The position numbers and the translations under genes are program-made. 64,000 bases of DNA from positions 1 to 64,000 of the forward strand of contig CAYZGR010000005.1 of assembly GCA_964478125.1 (NCBI GenBank), written 5' to 3'. This DNA is from FW021-bin31 sp964478125. GTDB taxonomy: Bacteria; Bacteroidota; Bacteroidia; Chitinophagales; Chitinophagaceae. Position 1 is the stretch's first letter; each line of letters opens with the position of its first letter. The notes under the pieces were generated by a model. That model was not told the origin of the DNA and did no database searches. It saw only the letters and a list, made by a program, of their open reading frames with translations. Positions 8,027 through 16,817 of the stretch are shown piece by piece.

Positions 8027-9946
8027 TCAAACGGCTTCAACCAGATCCTTTTCCACTCTTAAACTTTCAATAATAAATTTTTGTCTTTCAGGCGTATTTT
8101 TCCCCATGTAGTAGGAGAGGAGCTTGGGAAGCGTGGTGTCTTTATTGATAATAACCGGTTGTAAGCGTATATCTTCCCCGATAAAGTTACCGAATTCTTT
8201 AGGAGATATTTCACCTAATCCTTTGAAACGGGTTATCTCAGGTTTCCCTTTTAGTTTTTTGATAGCTCCCTGTTTTTCATCTTCATCGTAACAATAGATG
8301 GTTTCTTTTTTATTTCGAACGCGAAAAAGAGGCGTTTCGAGGATATATACATGGCCGTTTTTGACCAGATCCGGAAAAAACTGCAGAAAAAAGGTAAGCA
8401 GTAACAGACGGATATGCATGCCGTCCACGTCTGCATCGGTTGCAATAATAATTTGGTTATAGCGCAGGTCGTCCAGCCCCTCTTCAATGTTCAGGGCATG
8501 ATGCAGCAAATTAAATTCTTCATTTTCATAAACTATTTTCTTTTTTAGCCCGTAGCTGTTCAATGGCTTACCGCGCAAGCTGAATACGGCTTGTGTTTCT
8601 ACATCCCTGGATTTGGTTATGGAGCCGCTTGCAGAATCTCCTTCGGTAATGAACAGCATGGTTTTCAACTTCTTTTCATTGAGTACTTCATTATCTTTCT
8701 TATTCTTGCTTTCATCATTGAAATGGATATGGCAATCCCGGAGTTTACGGTTACGAAGGTTGGCCTTTTTAGCTCTTTCGTTGGCCAATTTTTTTACCCC
8801 GGCCATATCTTTCCTTTCCCGTTCGTTTTGTTCAATCCTTTTTTTGAGTGCTTCGGCCGTATCGGGATTTTTGTGCAAAAAGTTATCCAATTCTTTGCTT
8901 AAGAAATCGCCAATGAAGCTTTTCATGGAAGGGCCCCCTTCATAAACATGCGTGGAGCCCAGTTTTGTTTTGGTCTGGGATTCAAAGACCGGTTCTTGTA
9001 TGCGCACTGATAGGGCCGCACAAATGGAAGAACGGATATCGACAGCTTCATAAGTTTTTCGTCCCCCTCCGTTGGTATGTTTAAAAAACTCCCGTATGGT
9101 TTTGACATACATTTCCCGGAAAGCAGAAAGATGAGTCCCGTTTTGCGTCGTGTGTTGCCCATTTACGAAGGTATAATAGTCTTCGCCATACTCATTAGTA
9201 TGGGTAATGGCTACCTCAATATCCTCTTCTTTTAGATGAATGATAGCGTATCTTATTTCATCCTCGTTTACTTTATCCCGTAACAGGTCAAGCAATCCGT
9301 TTTTTGAATAATATCTTTTACCGTTTAGCCTGATGGTCAATCCCGAATTGAGATAACAATAATTCTGTACCTGGAGGATCGGATATTCAGGGCGGAAACG
9401 ATAATTCTTGAAGATTTGGTTGTCCGGAACAAAGAGGACTTCTGTTCCATTGGGTTCATCACATTTTTTTATTTTGTGTTCCTTTATGAGGACCCCTCTT
9501 TCAAATTCTACTTCCTTGACTTTTCCATCTCTAATAGATCGGATCTTAAAGTACGAAGATAACGCGTTTACTGCTTTTGTACCCACACCGTTCAACCCTA
9601 CCGATTTTTGAAAAACCTTACTGTCATATTTCGCGCCCGTATTAATTTTGCTGACCACCTCGACTACCTTACCCAGGGGAATGCCCCGCCCGTAATCCCG
9701 TACTTTTACATCGTGTTCCGTAATAGCAATATCTATACTCTTGCCAAATCCCATTGTAAATTCATCAATGGAGTTATCAATTACTTCTTTTAATAATACA
9801 TAAATTCCATCATCCTGGCTGCTGCCGTCTCCCAGCTTACCGATATACATACCTGGACGAAGACGAATATGCTCTTTCCAATCTAAAGAAATAATAGACC
9901 TTTCATCATAGGCATTAAATAGATCTTGTTCCTGTTTTTTAGCCAT
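8027..9946 (-). CDS. parE: DNA topoisomerase IV subunit B (type IIA ATPase subunit)
   Basis: A 639-residue ATPase subunit. The GHKL ATPase domain shows EVIDNSIDE, DYGRGIP and GLNGVGTKAVNALS; the TOPRIM domain shows EGDSASGS and DADVDGMHIRLLL. With partner ParC it decatenates chromosomes. The Bacteroidota type of this length and the C-terminal ending at the TOPRIM/tail without the GyrB insert favour ParE over GyrB, but a GyrB assignment cannot be fully excluded by eye. parC is not visible; it may lie in the assembly gap or elsewhere. Confidence 0.9.
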   Translation of the reverse strand: MAKKQEQDLFNAYDERSIISLDWKEHIRLRPGMYIGKLGDGSSQDDGIYVLLKEVIDNSIDEFTMGFGKSIDIAITEHDVKVRDYGRGIPLGKVVEVVSKINTGAKYDSKVFQKSVGLNGVGTKAVNALSSYFKIRSIRDGKVKEVEFERGVLIKEHKIKKCDEPNGTEVLFVPDNQIFKNYRFRPEYPILQVQNYCYLNSGLTIRLNGKRYYSKNGLLDLLRDKVNEDEIRYAIIHLKEEDIEVAITHTNEYGEDYYTFVNGQHTTQNGTHLSAFREMYVKTIREFFKHTNGGGRKTYEAVDIRSSICAALSVRIQEPVFESQTKTKLGSTHVYEGGPSMKSFIGDFLSKELDNFLHKNPDTAEALKKRIEQNERERKDMAGVKKLANERAKKANLRNRKLRDCHIHFNDESKNKKDNEVLNEKKLKTMLFITEGDSASGSITKSRDVETQAVFSLRGKPLNSYGLKKKIVYENEEFNLLHHALNIEEGLDDLRYNQIIIATDADVDGMHIRLLLLTFFLQFFPDLVKNGHVYILETPLFRVRNKKETIYCYDEDEKQGAIKKLKGKPEITRFKGLGEISPKEFGNFIGEDIRLQPVIINKDTTLPKLLSYYMGKNTPERQKFIIESLRVEKDLVEAV

Positions 9947-9985
9947 ACGTTAAGATTACTAAAATGATTAGCAGTTTAATGAGAG

Positions 9986-9993
9986 CAAATGTA
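9986..9993 (-). promoter_or_regulatory. Candidate -7 element for parE
   Basis: The minus strand reads TACATTTGC, an exact TAnnTTTG match, 39 bases before the parE ATG. The -33 element is not obvious. Confidence 0.5.
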
Positions 9994-10045
9994 AGTAAAA
10001 TCTTCCTGTATTGACCTCCCGTACTCCTTTCCATAAGCTTGGAAC

Positions 10046-10065
10046 CGGGATCTCCCGGGATCTCC
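10046..10065. repeat. Small tandem of a 10-base unit
   Basis: Two copies of CGGGATCTCC in tandem, each containing the near-palindrome GGGATCTCCC, in the 222-base gap between parE and ispH. No gene or clear terminator was seen in this gap; the function of the repeat is unknown. Confidence 0.5.
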
Positions 10066-10168
10066 CGGAAGCTCACCGGTAAGATAACCACATTAGAGGG
10101 CCCTTTATACTTTTATAATAACAATATAAAGAAACGAAGAGCGCCGGAGCTACCGGAAGATGAGGGTG

Positions 10169-11398
10169 TTAGTTCAGATACTCCGTAATCTTTTCTTCGA
10201 TCTTGTCTTCTAAACTGTAAAAAGAAAGCAGTTTTCTGATCACATTCTCTACCAGGGCATCAGGACAGGAGGCTCCGCTGGTAACTGCAATGGTCAACGG
10301 ATCCTTTTGTGGTAAAAAAGGATTAGTAATCTTCTCTTTTTTGTGTTGTATGTCCCAATGAGAAATTTTCTGATCTGAATGGATCTTTTCTTTTGAAGAA
10401 ATGAAATAAGTCGGCATTTTTTGTTCGCATAATTCCACCAAATGCGAAGTGTTGGAACTGTTGTAGCCGCCCACGACGATTGCGAGATCTGCTTCTTCCT
10501 GAAGCAATTGCTTCACCGCATTTTGGTTATCATTTGTGGCATAGCAAAGGGTATCCCTGGTATCCGCAAAATGTTGGAGAACCTCCTTTTCTTTTAGTTG
10601 ATATTTTTCAACCATCACTTGCTTGAGATACTCCGAGATCTCTTTTGTTTCATCGGCAAGCATAGTAGTTTGATTGACTACCCCAACCCTGATCAAGTCT
10701 TTTTCAACATCAAACCCTTTGGAATAGCGGCCTTCAAAAAAGCTGTAAAATGCTTCTGCCGATACCTGTTCCAGGATCACCGCTCCTAAAAAGTGTGCTT
10801 CTTCCAGATTCCGGATGACCAGCGTGGGGGTATGCGAATTACTATGGGAAAAGGTAGCGCGCGTTTCTTCATGACGCGGCCTGCCGTGAATGATGACCGT
10901 GTATATCTTTTCCCCTATCGAAGAAGCTTTCTTCCATACCCGTTCTACAAACGGACAGGTCGTATTGTAGTGATCGGTTGCTATACCGATTTGTTGTAAT
11001 TGGTCTTCAATGCCAAGGGTCGTGCCAAATGCCGGGATAAGAACAATATCTTCTTTATCAATTTCGCTCCAGGGAATGAGTTGTTTCCCTGAAGTATCCA
11101 TAATGAACCGGACGCCTCTTTCCCTAAGGTTCTGGTTGACATGGGGATTATGGATCATCTCGCTGAGAAGATATACCTTTTTACCGGGATTTTCTTCTAC
11201 CGTTCGAAAGGCGATCTCTATCGCATTTTGTACGCCATAGCAAAATCCGAAATGGCGGGCCAGTTTAACCCTTAAAGGTCCAAAATCAAGCAGGGTAGGG
11301 GTAAAATCTTTCTTTCTCCGGTCTGCTTTTTCTCTTTTCTTCTTTATCGCATTGATCAGCGGACTCCGATAAATGATCGGAATGTCAAACGTCTTCAT
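10169..11398 (-). CDS. ispH: 4-hydroxy-3-methylbut-2-enyl diphosphate reductase
   Basis: The last enzyme of the MEP isoprenoid pathway, converting HMBPP to IPP and DMAPP with a [4Fe-4S] cluster. The three cluster cysteines are visible: C53 (GFCYGV), C148 (TTCPFV) and C285 (DTLCYAT). The conserved HGRPRHEET and GGYNSSNTSHL segments are also present. The 409 residues are longer than the E. coli enzyme (~316), typical of Bacteroidota. It starts 23 bases after the ilvE stop and is probably co-transcribed with it. Confidence 0.96.
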   Translation of the reverse strand: MKTFDIPIIYRSPLINAIKKKREKADRRKKDFTPTLLDFGPLRVKLARHFGFCYGVQNAIEIAFRTVEENPGKKVYLLSEMIHNPHVNQNLRERGVRFIMDTSGKQLIPWSEIDKEDIVLIPAFGTTLGIEDQLQQIGIATDHYNTTCPFVERVWKKASSIGEKIYTVIIHGRPRHEETRATFSHSNSHTPTLVIRNLEEAHFLGAVILEQVSAEAFYSFFEGRYSKGFDVEKDLIRVGVVNQTTMLADETKEISEYLKQVMVEKYQLKEKEVLQHFADTRDTLCYATNDNQNAVKQLLQEEADLAIVVGGYNSSNTSHLVELCEQKMPTYFISSKEKIHSDQKISHWDIQHKKEKITNPFLPQKDPLTIAVTSGASCPDALVENVIRKLLSFYSLEDKIEEKITEYLN

Positions 11399-11421
11399 AA
11401 TCAGTAGTCTTCTTTAATGGT

Positions 11422-12528
11422 CTAACCTCTCCACATCCAGTTTCTGCTGTCTTCAATAAGGCCGTAATGAAGCTCGTTGAGTTCTTTGAGTAAAGAAGGC
11501 GCTATTTTCCACTGATCGTGTGGTTTGAGCTTGATGTTGCGGTTGCCATAAAGCAACTCCTGAACAAAAATGATATTGGCTGCAGTTCCGGTTCCGAAAA
11601 CTTCATCCAGAGAACCACGCTCGTGGGCTGCTATCACCTCGTCTATTGATACCGGACGTTCCTCCACCGGGATTTGTCTTTCTTTCAATATTTCAATCAC
11701 GCTGTCCCGGGTGACTCCCGCCAGGATAGAATCCTCTTTCAGTGAGGCGGTTAGAGCAACTCCGTCAATAACCACGAACAAGTTCATCGTTCCACATTCC
11801 TGAAGATACTTGTGTTCTTTTGCATCCGTCCAGAGGATCTGATCGCAACCTTTTTCCACGGCCTTTTGTGTAGGGTAGAGGCTGGCGGCATAATTGCCTG
11901 CTGTTTTGGCGGCGCCTACTCCCCCTTCGGCAGCACGGACATAATAATCTTCTACATATAATTTAAGCGGCTTACTGTAGTATGGACCGCTCGGAGAGGT
12001 GAGGATCAAAAATAAATACTCTGCTCCTGCTTTTACACCCAGAACTCCTTCCGATGCAAATAACAAAGGACGGATGTATAAAGAGCTTCCTTCTTTTTCA
12101 GGGATCCAGTCCTTATCCAGTTGCACCAGTTGCCAGATGCCGTCCATGAAGATTTCGTACGGTACGGCGGGCATGGCCATTCTTTCCGAGGATCGGAGAA
12201 AACGTTCGAAATTTTTTTCCGGTCGAAAAATAGCGATCTGCCCGTCCCGGTTTTTATAAGCTTTGATGCCTTCAAAAATAGACTGGCCATAATGAAGCGC
12301 CAGGCTGGCCGGACTTAACGAAAGGGGCCCAAAGGGTTTGATCTTTACTTCACGCCATGCGCCATCTGCATACCTGGCGATTAGCATGTGATCGGAAAAA
12401 TCTCTTCCGAAGGCCAGATGATCCAGATCGACCTCCTGAAGACGGCTCTTCTTTACCTTTTCAACAGGCCAGGACTCTTTACCCTTTTTTATATTATCTG
12501 CTGCTATTTCTGGTGATATGATGGACAT
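11422..12528 (-). CDS. ilvE: Branched-chain amino acid aminotransferase
   Basis: A 368-residue PLP-dependent fold-type IV transaminase for Leu, Ile and Val. The Schiff-base lysine is K208 in GAAKTAGNYAASL, and the phosphate/carboxylate loops QECGTMNLFV and FGTGTAANI are visible. Length and sequence fit the type II (eukaryote-like) BCAT group. ispH follows in the same direction after 23 bases. Confidence 0.95.
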   Translation of the reverse strand: MSIISPEIAADNIKKGKESWPVEKVKKSRLQEVDLDHLAFGRDFSDHMLIARYADGAWREVKIKPFGPLSLSPASLALHYGQSIFEGIKAYKNRDGQIAIFRPEKNFERFLRSSERMAMPAVPYEIFMDGIWQLVQLDKDWIPEKEGSSLYIRPLLFASEGVLGVKAGAEYLFLILTSPSGPYYSKPLKLYVEDYYVRAAEGGVGAAKTAGNYAASLYPTQKAVEKGCDQILWTDAKEHKYLQECGTMNLFVVIDGVALTASLKEDSILAGVTRDSVIEILKERQIPVEERPVSIDEVIAAHERGSLDEVFGTGTAANIIFVQELLYGNRNIKLKPHDQWKIAPSLLKELNELHYGLIEDSRNWMWRG

Positions 12529-12648
12529 TCAGATGGAATTTTATGGTTTTCTGAATATATTTTATGGTTAATTTATGATTGTACTTATTATTGCAAATAA
12601 ACAGAATTTTTGCCATATTTGTTGCCAAATCCCGTAAAGATTTTATTT

Positions 12649-13158
12649 ATGAGTCTGAAACGAATTCCGTTGGATCCTTTTCTTTTGGCCGGCCTGTACA
12701 GCCCCCCCCTGGTGCCTTTGATCTCGGGGAAAAGATCCGTTGATGAAAAGGTCGATAGAGCAATCACTTTTTTGGGGAATAATGAGCGTCATATTACGCT
12801 GCTTGTGTTTAATGAGAATGAAACCTGGCTTCCTGATGCCCTATTCGCTTTTTTAACTAAGATATTACAGGCTTGTGGATTGAGTATGAATGATGTGGCG
12901 CTCATCAATTATGCCGTTTTTCCGGAAGTGAGTATACCTGATCTTGTTCAACAAACGGCTCCGCAAAAAATGATCCTTTTTGGAGCTTCCCTCCAGAGAG
13001 GACTAAAGCTATCACTCGAAAAAAATAAGGTACAAAAGGCGGAGCAGATGGAAGTACTTTACACTGAAGAGCTCGGGGATTTAAAAGAGAATAAACAATT
13101 GAAAAAGGCTTTTTGGGCAGCTTTGCAGGATCTGTTTGGATTAAAGAAACAGACATGA
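12649..13158 (+). CDS. Hypothetical protein upstream of rdgB
   Basis: A 169-residue cytoplasmic protein with no signal peptide or membrane segment and no motif I recognise. It has alternating hydrophobic strands and helices (ITLLVFNE, KMILFGAS) that suggest a small alpha/beta fold. The start is ATG 12649 (MSLKRIP). Its TGA overlaps the ATG of rdgB in an ATGA arrangement, so translation of the two is probably coupled, which suggests but does not prove a link to nucleotide metabolism. Confidence 0.8.
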   Translation: MSLKRIPLDPFLLAGLYSPPLVPLISGKRSVDEKVDRAITFLGNNERHITLLVFNENETWLPDALFAFLTKILQACGLSMNDVALINYAVFPEVSIPDLVQQTAPQKMILFGASLQRGLKLSLEKNKVQKAEQMEVLYTEELGDLKENKQLKKAFWAALQDLFGLKKQT

Positions 13159-13748
13159 CCGATATTATTTTTGCAACACATAACGATAATAAAGTGAGGG
13201 AGATCCGGACCCTGGCCGGCGGGATGTGGAATATGATCAGCCTGAACGAGGCAGGACTTACCGAGGATATTCCCGAACCCCATGATACCCTGGAAGCTAA
13301 TGCCCGCGAAAAATCCTGCACGATTTATAAAAAGACCGGGAAAAACTGCTTCAGTGAGGATACCGGGCTGGAAGTGAAGGCGCTGAATGGAGCTCCGGGA
13401 GTCTTATCTGCCCGCTATGCCGGGCCTCAAAAAGATTCGGCCGACAACATGAGGTTACTTTTAAAAGATATGGAAGGGATTGAAGAGCGGGAAGCTCAAT
13501 TTCGAACGGTGATCTCTTTGGTCTTTTTTGGAAAAGAAATACAATTTGAGGGGATTTGTAAAGGAAGAATTACAAAAACGCAGCATGGAGCGGGCGGCTT
13601 TGGATATGATCCTGTTTTTATTCCCGAGGGTTCCGATAAAACTTTCGGTGAAATGGCCGCGGAAGAAAAAAGCAGGTTCAGTCACCGGGGAAAGGCATTT
13701 AAAAAGCTGGTAAAATATTTATCTGAAATTGAAAAGACAAACTGCTGA
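13155..13748 (+). CDS. rdgB: XTP/dITP diphosphatase (RdgB/HAM1)
   Basis: A 197-residue house-cleaning pyrophosphatase that removes non-canonical purine NTPs (ITP, XTP). Family motifs are ATHNDNKVREI near the N-terminus, SEDTGLEV, APGVLSARYAG and GAGGFGYDPVF, followed by SHRGKA. The start is ATG 13155, overlapping the preceding stop by 4 bases. The thioesterase gene starts 3 bases after its stop, making a compact three-gene operon. Confidence 0.95.
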   Translation: MTDIIFATHNDNKVREIRTLAGGMWNMISLNEAGLTEDIPEPHDTLEANAREKSCTIYKKTGKNCFSEDTGLEVKALNGAPGVLSARYAGPQKDSADNMRLLLKDMEGIEEREAQFRTVISLVFFGKEIQFEGICKGRITKTQHGAGGFGYDPVFIPEGSDKTFGEMAAEEKSRFSHRGKAFKKLVKYLSEIEKTNC

Positions 13749-13750
13749 AC

Positions 13751-14203
13751 ATGGCCCGAATCAGGATCGACTTTCCCGAAGAAGAACTGTCTTTTACCAC
13801 ACGCTTGCCGGTGTTGATCCAGCACGTGAACTATGGAGGTCATTTGGGGAATGATGCCATATTGTCTCTTGTCCATGAATGCCGGATCAGGTATTTGCAG
13901 CATCTGGGTTGTAGTGAGTTAGACGCCTTCGGAACCGGGTTGATCATGACAGATAGCGCTATTATATTCCGAGGCGAAGGTTTTTACGGAGATGGGCTTG
14001 AGGTGGCGGTTGGTGCAGGGGATCTGACCAGCAGGGGATTTGATCTGTTTTATAAGATGCATTGTGAACGTGAAGGGAATAACATACTCATCGCGGAAGT
14101 AAAAACAGGGATGCTTTGCTTTGATTATAAAACCCGTAAACCTGCCATAATGCCGGAAATACTAAGAAAAAAACTCCGCGGAGAAATCATAAAGTCAAAA
14201 TAG
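13751..14203 (+). CDS. Hotdog-fold acyl-CoA thioesterase
   Basis: A 150-residue protein of the 4HBT/YbgC-like hotdog family, which hydrolyses acyl-CoA or acyl-ACP. The family pattern is seen in QHVNYGGHLGNDAILSLVHECRIRYL, where the usual active-site Asp/Asn position is Asn. It begins two bases after the rdgB stop and is likely translated from the same message. The substrate is unknown. Confidence 0.85.
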   Translation: MARIRIDFPEEELSFTTRLPVLIQHVNYGGHLGNDAILSLVHECRIRYLQHLGCSELDAFGTGLIMTDSAIIFRGEGFYGDGLEVAVGAGDLTSRGFDLFYKMHCEREGNNILIAEVKTGMLCFDYKTRKPAIMPEILRKKLRGEIIKSK

Positions 14204-14340
14204 GGTTATAAGTCGTCAATAGGAAGCAAACGAACTGCTTTTTAGCCTCTTAATTTTGATTTTCTGTTGGAAAATCTCCTCAACACTTTATGTATTTGCG
14301 TGTTAACATTAAATGAATTATAAGAATCAAAAATAAGATA

Positions 14341-15825
14341 ATGGCAACCACAACAATTGACGAAGAAGTAAAGACAGATATTGATGCCGTGATGAAGCGT
14401 GCTCATAAGGCTTTTTTGAAATATAAAAAATATTCATTGAAGCAAAGGGCTGACTTTATGCATGCCATTGCCGTGGAGTTGGAAAATATCCGGGAAACCG
14501 TCATTCCCGTTACCATGGAAGAGACCCACCTGTCTGAAGCGAGAATGAATTCGGAGCTGAGCCGGACCATTTTTCAGCTTAATGATTATGCCGCTCATGC
14601 CGAAGAGGGAGCCTGGATGGACGTACGTATTAATAAAGGTAAGCCACAGGAAGGTTCGGATCTGCGTAAGATGCTGATTCCCTTAGGGCCGGTAGTGGTA
14701 TTTGGTTCCAGTAATTTTCCCTTTGCCTATTCCACGGCGGGCGGGGATACGGCTTGTGCTTTTGCGGCCGGTTGCCCTGTGGTGGTTAAGGCTCATCCCG
14801 CTCATGAGCATACTTCTGAAATAATAGCGGATGCAATTCTTAAGGCCGCCCAAAAATGTGATATGCCGGACGGCATCTTTTCTCATGTAAAAGGCACTTC
14901 TTTTGAAACCGGGCAGGCGCTGGTCCTGCATCCGTATACAAGCGCAGTGGGTTTTACGGGATCTCTTTCGGGAGGAAAGGCGCTTTTTGATCTGGCCAAT
15001 CAGCGTGAAGTTCCTATCCCCGTATTTGCAGAAATGGGAAGTATCAATCCGGTTTACCTTTTACCCGATAAGTTGCGCCGGGATACAGAGGAAGTGGCAA
15101 AGACCTATGCCGCTTCCATCACACAAGGGGCGGGACAATTTTGTACCAACCCGGGATTGATCCTGGGAATTGAAGGAGAAGATCTTCAAAACTTCATAAA
15201 GATATTGGCGGCAGAGCTGAGGAAGGTAGCGCCGGAAAATATGCTCCATCCGGGTATTGCAAAAGGATATGCTCAAAAGCGGGAAGCTGCCCTTGCGCAA
15301 AAAGAAGTGACCTTGGAAGTGGTTGCCGATACTGCTCCGCAGGAGCAACAAGGCGCTTCCACTCTGGCTTCTACGACGGGGACCGCTTTCCTGAATAACC
15401 CGGTATTGCATAAGGAAGTTTTCGGTCCTTATTCCCTGGTTGTTAAATGTGCAGATAAGGAGCAATTGCTGGAGGCTACCCGGAAAATAGAAGGGCAACT
15501 TACTGCTACGCTGATGGCTACTGATAAAGATATGGAGGAATACCGGGAATTGATGGACCTGGTTCAGGAAATTTGCGGAAGACTCATTATGAATGGAGTA
15601 CCCACCGGCGTTGCCGTATGTACCGCCATGCAGCATGGGGGGCCCTTTCCGGCGACAACGGACAGCCGTTTTACCTCGGTGGGATCAGATGGTATCCGTC
15701 GTTTTGCGCGACCTTTATGCTATCAAAATTTTCCGGATCATCTTCTTCCTGAAGCATTGCAAAATAGCAATCCGTTAGGGATTTGGAGGACGGTGAATGA
15801 TGCCCTGACCCGTGATGCGGTGTAA
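14341..15825 (+). CDS. Aldehyde dehydrogenase (2,5-dioxovalerate dehydrogenase-like)
   Basis: A 494-residue NAD(P)-dependent aldehyde dehydrogenase. The general base E231 (FAEMGSINP) and the nucleophile C268 (GQFCTNPG) are in place, and the cofactor loop GFTGSLSGG is visible. The FGSSNFPFAYSTAGGDTACA segment and overall layout resemble alpha-ketoglutarate semialdehyde dehydrogenases of pentose, uronate or hydroxyproline catabolism. Substrate is an inference. It converges on egtD with 6 bases between the stops. Confidence 0.9.
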   Translation: MATTTIDEEVKTDIDAVMKRAHKAFLKYKKYSLKQRADFMHAIAVELENIRETVIPVTMEETHLSEARMNSELSRTIFQLNDYAAHAEEGAWMDVRINKGKPQEGSDLRKMLIPLGPVVVFGSSNFPFAYSTAGGDTACAFAAGCPVVVKAHPAHEHTSEIIADAILKAAQKCDMPDGIFSHVKGTSFETGQALVLHPYTSAVGFTGSLSGGKALFDLANQREVPIPVFAEMGSINPVYLLPDKLRRDTEEVAKTYAASITQGAGQFCTNPGLILGIEGEDLQNFIKILAAELRKVAPENMLHPGIAKGYAQKREAALAQKEVTLEVVADTAPQEQQGASTLASTTGTAFLNNPVLHKEVFGPYSLVVKCADKEQLLEATRKIEGQLTATLMATDKDMEEYRELMDLVQEICGRLIMNGVPTGVAVCTAMQHGGPFPATTDSRFTSVGSDGIRRFARPLCYQNFPDHLLPEALQNSNPLGIWRTVNDALTRDAV

Positions 15826-15831
15826 AGCGGG

Positions 15832-16791
15832 TTATATGGCCTTCCAGAGTACATCCGTGAACCAGGCCTTCCGATCTGTAAATTGTCCAAGGGGCTGAAA
15901 GCCGGTTTGGGCCGCCATCTTTTGTAATTGGGGAAGGGTGTATTTCTGGGACTTTTCCATGAGGATGGTTTCATCTTTTTCGAAAGGAATGAGCGCTTCC
16001 AAGTGGGAAAGATGTACCACCTGCTTTTTTAAGCTGACCAGATAACTTTTGCAGAGTCCCGTATCCGGATCATAAGTGGGATAATGATCAAAATGATCTA
16101 TATTGAAATCGGCTTTTAATTCCCGATTGATTCGTTCTAATAAATTCAGATTAAAAGCCTTTGTCCACCCCTGGCTGTCATTATATGCATTTAGTATGGT
16201 CTGAGGATGCTTTTTCAGATCAAAACCGATCAGAAGAAGATCTCCTCTTTTCATCTGTTTTTTTACCGCGGAAAGAAAAGACAAGCTCTCTTCGGACGTC
16301 ATGTTGCCGATACTGGATCCTAAAAAAAGAATAAGCTTGGGTTTTTGCGAAAGGTCATAAGCTTTACCTAACATTTCTATATAAGGCCCGGTCAGACCTT
16401 TGATCCTTACGGAAGGCAAGAGCGGCGGCAGCTTTTTTTGAAGAAAAGAAGTGATGGAAGAAGAGATGTCAATGGGGAAAAAGGTATATTCGTTCACAGT
16501 AAGGGCTATACTTTCTAGCAGATGAACGGATTTGTAACAATCCCCAGCTCCCAGTTCTACCACATCAAAATCGGCGCTTTGCTGCAGCAGCATTCGCGTG
16601 ATCTTTCCTTTTTGCCGGGTTAATATTTCTTTTTCACAATTTGTCAGGTAGTATTCCGGGCAGTGCATGATCTCCTGAAACAACCGGTCCCCTTGCTTAT
16701 CATAAAAGTATTTTGAAGACAGATGCTTAGGTCGGGCTTTTAAACCTTCCAGGGTATCCTTTGCAAAGGAAGTTAAAATTTCTGTATACAT
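15832..16791 (-). CDS. egtD: Histidine N-alpha-methyltransferase (EgtD-type)
   Basis: A 319-residue SAM-dependent methyltransferase that trimethylates histidine to hercynine, the first step of ergothioneine synthesis. Family features are the N-terminal YFYDKQGDRLFQEI and PEYYLTNCEKEIL segments, the SAM loop VVELGAGD (residues 77-84) and FLGSSIGNM. It lies 26 bases downstream of egtB in the same direction. EgtD activity is assigned from the family and from this pairing. Confidence 0.92.
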   Translation of the reverse strand: MYTEILTSFAKDTLEGLKARPKHLSSKYFYDKQGDRLFQEIMHCPEYYLTNCEKEILTRQKGKITRMLLQQSADFDVVELGAGDCYKSVHLLESIALTVNEYTFFPIDISSSITSFLQKKLPPLLPSVRIKGLTGPYIEMLGKAYDLSQKPKLILFLGSSIGNMTSEESLSFLSAVKKQMKRGDLLLIGFDLKKHPQTILNAYNDSQGWTKAFNLNLLERINRELKADFNIDHFDHYPTYDPDTGLCKSYLVSLKKQVVHLSHLEALIPFEKDETILMEKSQKYTLPQLQKMAAQTGFQPLGQFTDRKAWFTDVLWKAI

Positions 16792-16817
16792 GAAATAGCA
16801 AGCTTCTTCTCAAAAAA

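Noticed and set aside
7858..8111. Open frames running through the N block on both strands
   Set aside because: They exist only because N codons were translated as X; no evidence for genes there.
14204..14340. Possible terminator after the rdgB-thioesterase operon
   Set aside because: Only a 4-bp AGCA/TGCT stem before a short T run; too weak.
15061..15636. 191-residue minus-strand frame inside the aldehyde dehydrogenase gene
   Set aside because: Shadow frame of a gene with intact catalytic motifs.
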